The notes beneath the pieces were generated by a model that searched no databases, had not been told where the DNA came from, and saw only the letters and a program-made list of their open reading frames with translations. Positions 7,519 to 10,356 of a stretch of 10,356 nt of DNA are shown piece after piece (position 1 is the first letter of the stretch; each line of letters opens with the position of its first letter). The stretch is taken from NCBI GenBank assembly GCA_900555365.1, contig USKO01000016.1:1-10356 (forward strand). Reading direction: 5' to 3'. Position numbers and translations under genes: made by a program. The stretch comes from an uncultured Bacillota bacterium. GTDB taxonomy: Bacteria > Bacillota > Clostridia > Christensenellales > UBA1242.

Positions 7519-9744
7519 TTATATAAACCATTTATCTTTATCTGATGAATTTTGTTTAGTCTTAATAAAAGTTATTTCTTCACTTTCATTTACATCAGGA
7601 TTAATAGTAATATAATAATCTATAGTGATCGTTTGTTTTTGATTTTTTAGTGGTAAAATGACCTTTTGCTTGCTATTAAGACCGCTAATTTCTTTGAGAG
7701 TTTTGCCATTACTTTTAAAAACATAAGTAATATAATTTTTAGCATCAAATTCTATTTCTGCATTAGATCCATTTACTTTGCCTTTAAAACTTTGCTTTTC
7801 CATGTTGACAAATTTATTTGAAATATCGGTTGGCAAATTAAATCTTGAAAATAATTCTTTTTGAGTGTAACGCTCTGGTGTGCTGTTTCCTGCAAGCACT
7901 ATTCTATGATTTTCATAAAGTTCGGTTGCATCAATATCCTTTTCAACAATGCTTGATGGCACACTAAAAAGCGAATTATCTTCAACTTGAGAGAAATATC
8001 TGCGCGCTATTTCTGTAGGCTGATTTCCGCCAGCATATGAAATTGGCGAGTTATCTAAATTTCCTAGCCATACACAAATAGTTTGATCTTTAGTATATGA
8101 CACATTCCATGCATCAAGATTTTGTTTGGAATTTGACTTTCCAACTGTACCAGTTTTGGCTGCTATTTCTTTATTTAAACTTGCCAGTTTTTTTGCTGTA
8201 CCGCTTTTAGCACAGGTTTTTAGCATGTCGGTAATAAGATAGCTAGCATCTTCTCTTAAAACCTGTTTTTCATGAGGTTTATTTACATAGACAAGCTTGT
8301 TATTTTTATCTGTAATAAATGATACAAACTTTGCTGGTGCAAATTTACCGCCATTTGCAAAAGTAGAGTAGCTTGATGCAAGCTGAACTAAATTTACGCC
8401 ATAAGTCATTCCGCCAAGAGCTAAAGAGTAGCTGTCGTCCTTTTCATCAAATACAAAACCCATATCTTCTGCATACGACTTTGCTTTATCAATTCCGACA
8501 TATGAAAGAACTTTTACTGATGGTATATTAATAGATTTTGATAACGCCTCTCTTGCACTTATGTATCCTCGGTAAACATCGCCGATATTTTTTGGAGTGT
8601 AGTCGGATATGGTCGTCTTCTCGTCAAGCAGAGGAGTGCACGGATAGATGATATCTTCATTTAAGGCAGGGGCATAGACAAGGACTGGTTTAATACAAGA
8701 GCCCGGCTGTCTTTTTGCATCTAAAATTTTATAGTTACTTGATCCAACATAGGCTTGAACTGTGTGGTTATTATTATTGATTACAACAGCTGCGCTGTTA
8801 CAATCAAGACCCTCAATATCTATTGCGTTTGTTAGAGCATTTTGTTTTTCTTGATCTTGATAGGTATATATCTTATATCCTTTTAAAGCTATTTTTTTTG
8901 CTGGAATTTTTAAAATTGACACCGCCTCATCAATGGCGCTTTGGCTGTAGGAGTTGAGCTTATTTTTAGGCTTTTCATTAATAGTTAGCGATAGCGGCTT
9001 ATTGATTGCAAGATTATATTCATCGGCTTGAATAAAATTATCTTTATACATCTCACTAAGAACAAGATTGCGTCTTTTAAGACAATTATCAGGATTTTTT
9101 GTTGGAGAGTATTTTGCTGGCGATTTTATAATAGCTGCTAAAGTTGCCGCTTCACTGGAAGAAAGATCTTTTGCAGATTTTGAAAAATAATAGTTTGATG
9201 CAGATTCTATACCATAGCAGTTATTCCCAAAGTAGATTATGTTTAAGTATTTTTCTAAGATCTCATCTTTGCTGTAGCGTTTTTCCAGCTTTTGAGCAAG
9301 GGCAATTTCTTTAATCTTTCGTTCAACAGTTTTGTCGGATGTGAGCTGGGTGTTTTTTACAAGCTGCTGAGTTATTGTTGAGGCGCCTTCTTTAAGTTTG
9401 CGAGCCTTGACATCGTTAATAAGTGCTTTGACCATGCGTTTGTAGTTTACTCCACTGTGGCTATAAAAGCTTTTATCTTCTATAGAAATAAAGGCGTTTT
9501 TTGTCGTATCACTTAAATTTTCAATATTTGCATATTGTTTGTTGATTTCGTTAAATTCTTTGATAGGCTTGTTCTCTTTGTCATAGACTTCTATGTATAC
9601 TTCTGAAGAGGATAGAGCATCTTCATCAATTGCCATAGCTCTTGCATTCATATAAATAGAGGATATATAAAACCCAGCCGCGAGCAATGCAGCTAAGACA
9701 ATAAAGAAAATAATAAGGAGAATCCACTTAAAGCTTTTTTTCAT
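7519..9744 (-). CDS. Class A penicillin-binding protein (bifunctional peptidoglycan glycosyltransferase/transpeptidase, PBP1A-like)
   Basis: Polymerises lipid II into glycan strands and cross-links the peptides on the outer face of the membrane. It has 741 residues. A short basic N-terminus and one membrane anchor (about 7-29) come first. The GT51 glycosyltransferase domain (about 75-245) has E89-D90-KSFYSHSGV with the catalytic glutamate, GASTITQQLVKN (120-131), and ERKIKEIALAQKLE with the second glutamate E146, then YLNIIYFGNNCYGIESA. The transpeptidase domain (about 315-590) has the nucleophile motif S349-C-I-K352 in RQPGSCIKP, S404-I-N406, and K530-T-G532. After the transpeptidase, residues 600-741 form a tail whose last part (about 650-728) is beta-rich and may be an Ig/FN3-like domain. 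The gene runs against its neighbours, convergent with recA and divergent from miaB. All catalytic motifs are present. Confidence 0.96.
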   Translation of the reverse strand: MKKSFKWILLIIFFIVLAALLAAGFYISSIYMNARAMAIDEDALSSSEVYIEVYDKENKPIKEFNEINKQYANIENLSDTTKNAFISIEDKSFYSHSGVNYKRMVKALINDVKARKLKEGASTITQQLVKNTQLTSDKTVERKIKEIALAQKLEKRYSKDEILEKYLNIIYFGNNCYGIESASNYYFSKSAKDLSSSEAATLAAIIKSPAKYSPTKNPDNCLKRRNLVLSEMYKDNFIQADEYNLAINKPLSLTINEKPKNKLNSYSQSAIDEAVSILKIPAKKIALKGYKIYTYQDQEKQNALTNAIDIEGLDCNSAAVVINNNNHTVQAYVGSSNYKILDAKRQPGSCIKPVLVYAPALNEDIIYPCTPLLDEKTTISDYTPKNIGDVYRGYISAREALSKSINIPSVKVLSYVGIDKAKSYAEDMGFVFDEKDDSYSLALGGMTYGVNLVQLASSYSTFANGGKFAPAKFVSFITDKNNKLVYVNKPHEKQVLREDASYLITDMLKTCAKSGTAKKLASLNKEIAAKTGTVGKSNSKQNLDAWNVSYTKDQTICVWLGNLDNSPISYAGGNQPTEIARRYFSQVEDNSLFSVPSSIVEKDIDATELYENHRIVLAGNSTPERYTQKELFSRFNLPTDISNKFVNMEKQSFKGKVNGSNAEIEFDAKNYITYVFKSNGKTLKEISGLNSKQKVILPLKNQKQTITIDYYITINPDVNESEEITFIKTKQNSSDKDKWFI

Positions 9745-9751
9745 CCTTTTT
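9745..9751 (-). promoter_or_regulatory. Unusually close ribosome binding site of the PBP gene
   Basis: On the minus strand AAAAAGG directly abuts the ATG, with no spacer. No better site is seen in the preceding 20 bases. The ATG is nevertheless the right start, because MKKSFKWILL begins a standard signal anchor and the next Met (M32) lies after the membrane segment. Translation initiation may be weak. Confidence 0.4.
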
Positions 9752-9757
9752 ATTATG

Positions 9758-9783
9758 TAACAAACTCTTTAAATTATTTGTTA
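9758..9783. repeat. 7-bp inverted repeat in the PBP promoter/leader
   Basis: TAACAAA (9758-9764) and TTTGTTA (9777-9783) are inverted copies 12 bases apart. The right copy overlaps the proposed -10 box of the PBP promoter, and the expected transcription start (about 9773) lies between the arms. This position would suit an operator. AT-rich sequence makes chance occurrence possible. Confidence 0.35.
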
Positions 9784-9808
9784 TATAAGATAATTTTTTA
9801 TTTGAAAA
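9780..9808 (-). promoter_or_regulatory. Possible promoter of the PBP gene
   Basis: On the minus strand TTTTCA (plus-strand 9803-9808) and TATAAC (9780-9785) are 17 bases apart. The -10 is good and the -35 is weak. The -35 overlaps the -35 box of the divergent miaB promoter. Confidence 0.4.
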
Positions 9809-9830
9809 TTTTGACATTCTATTGTATAAT
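9802..9830 (+). promoter_or_regulatory. Strong vegetative promoter of miaB
   Basis: TTGAAA (9802-9807) and a perfect TATAAT (9825-9830) are separated by 17 bases. A perfect TTGACA also lies at 9811-9816, but only 8 bases before that -10. It could pair only with a poor TAAAGA at 9833-9838 (16-base spacer). Transcription would start near 9837, leaving a leader of about 100 bases before the miaB ATG. Confidence 0.7.
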
Positions 9831-9845
9831 TGTAAAGAAGCGACA

Positions 9846-9870
9846 TTTTTTGCTAAAGATTAGCAAAAAA
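9846..9870 (+). promoter_or_regulatory. Perfect 11-bp hairpin at the 5' end of the miaB leader
   Basis: TTTTTTGCTAA (9846-9856) pairs with TTAGCAAAAAA (9860-9870) around the 3-base loop AGA. The T run is on the ascending side, so it is not an intrinsic terminator in either direction. It lies about 10 bases after the predicted transcription start. It could stabilise the mRNA 5' end or, as a DNA palindrome, bind a regulator. Confidence 0.5.
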
Positions 9871-9884
9871 AACTTTAATAAGGA

Positions 9885-9897
9885 TTTGCCGCGCAAA
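9885..9897 (+). promoter_or_regulatory. Second short hairpin in the miaB leader
   Basis: TTTGC (9885-9889) pairs with GCAAA (9893-9897) around the loop CGC. It follows the 11-bp hairpin and is a GC-dense spot in AT-rich surroundings. Five base pairs are weak evidence alone. Confidence 0.25.
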
Positions 9898-9938
9898 GAA
9901 GATCGATTTTAATTTAAGCTAAGATATACGGAGAGAAG

Positions 9939-10356
9939 ATGAAATATTTTGTTGTAACCTATGGTTGTCAAATGAATGTACATGAATCTGAAAAAATAGC
10001 CGCTATACTTGAAAATATGGGCTATTCTTTAGCTAGTGACCGAAATGATGCAGATATTATTGTATTCAATACTTGTGCTATACGAGAAGGGGCAGAAGAT
10101 AGGGTTTTTGGCAATGTTGGGAATTTAAAGAGACTTAAAAAGAAAAACAAAGATTTAATTATTGCTGTTTGCGGTTGTATGACTCAGAAAGAGCAGACAG
10201 CTCAAAAACTTATGCAAAAATTTCCTTTTGTAGACATCGTTATAGGCACATTTAATATTCCAAAGCTCAGTTATTATATTGACGCAGTTAAAAAAGGAAG
10301 ACAGTTTGAACTTTTGAATGAAGGCGAGCTTGATGAAACGCTGCCGTATAAAAGAT
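9939..10356 (+). CDS. miaB: tRNA-2-methylthio-N6-dimethylallyladenosine synthase MiaB, N-terminal part (partial)
   Basis: Radical SAM methylthiotransferase that modifies A37 of tRNAs reading codons that begin with U. The 139 residues visible before the window ends cover the UPF0004 domain. YGCQMNVHESE (C10) is the MiaB signature, NTCAIREGAEDRVFGNVG (C46) follows, and VCGCMTQKE contains C80. These are the three ligands of the auxiliary iron-sulfur cluster. 'YGCQMN' rather than 'LGCDKN' distinguishes it from its paralogue RimO, encoded upstream. GGAGAG (9930-9935) supports the start. The radical SAM core and TRAM domain lie beyond the window. In Firmicutes mutS often follows. Confidence 0.96.
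   Translation, partial: MKYFVVTYGCQMNVHESEKIAAILENMGYSLASDRNDADIIVFNTCAIREGAEDRVFGNVGNLKRLKKKNKDLIIAVCGCMTQKEQTAQKLMQKFPFVDIVIGTFNIPKLSYYIDAVKKGRQFELLNEGELDETLPYKR

Noticed and set aside
9887-9913. Short leader peptide starting at TTG (eight codons) in the miaB leader
   Set aside because: The start is a rare codon, the Shine-Dalgarno spacing is too short, and nothing in the encoded peptide suggests attenuation.
1-10356. Recoding of TGA, mobile elements, CRISPR arrays, tRNA or rRNA genes
   Set aside because: TGA serves as the rimO stop, no transposase or terminal repeats are seen, there are no regularly spaced repeats, and no RNA gene signature was recognised.

Overview
The window is a 10.4 kb stretch of an AT-rich bacterial chromosome. 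Its gene order strongly suggests the Firmicutes (Clostridia-like): end of a polysaccharide deacetylase, ftsK/spoIIIE, rimO, pgsA, a cinA-position gene, recA, a class A penicillin-binding protein on the opposite strand, and the start of miaB. This is a compacted form of the conserved Bacillus/Clostridium block around pgsA-cinA-recA. TGA is used as a stop (end of rimO) and Trp is TGG, so the code is the ordinary bacterial one. No genus or species can be named from what is visible.

Layout. Bases 1-108 are the tail of a deacetylase gene, closed by a strong terminator. The descending arm of that terminator carries the -35 box of the promoter for the next operon. ftsK, rimO and pgsA follow as a tightly coupled operon with 8-bp and 4-bp overlaps. 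After a 171-base gap comes a 327-codon gene that looks unrecognisable at first. By position and by a pattern match along its whole length it appears to be a highly degenerate CinA, with both active-site regions eroded and about 80 residues lost from the N-terminal domain. recA has its own promoter and a strong, probably bidirectional, terminator. That terminator also faces the convergent PBP gene on the minus strand. PBP and miaB are divergent from a 194-base region with overlapping promoters, an inverted repeat and a perfect 11-bp hairpin in the miaB leader.

Functional picture. The genes are core housekeeping functions: chromosome translocation (FtsK), ribosomal protein and tRNA methylthiolation (RimO, MiaB), phosphatidylglycerol synthesis (PgsA), recombination (RecA) and peptidoglycan synthesis (PBP). 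There is no mobile element, CRISPR array, tRNA or rRNA. The most interesting item is the degenerate CinA between pgsA and recA: an intact, expressed-looking gene that has apparently lost the chemistry of its family. Other points of interest are the very long FtsK linker with DRxR repeats, and the regulatory architecture at the ftsK and PBP/miaB promoters. All assignments come from reading the sequence by eye; no database search was run.
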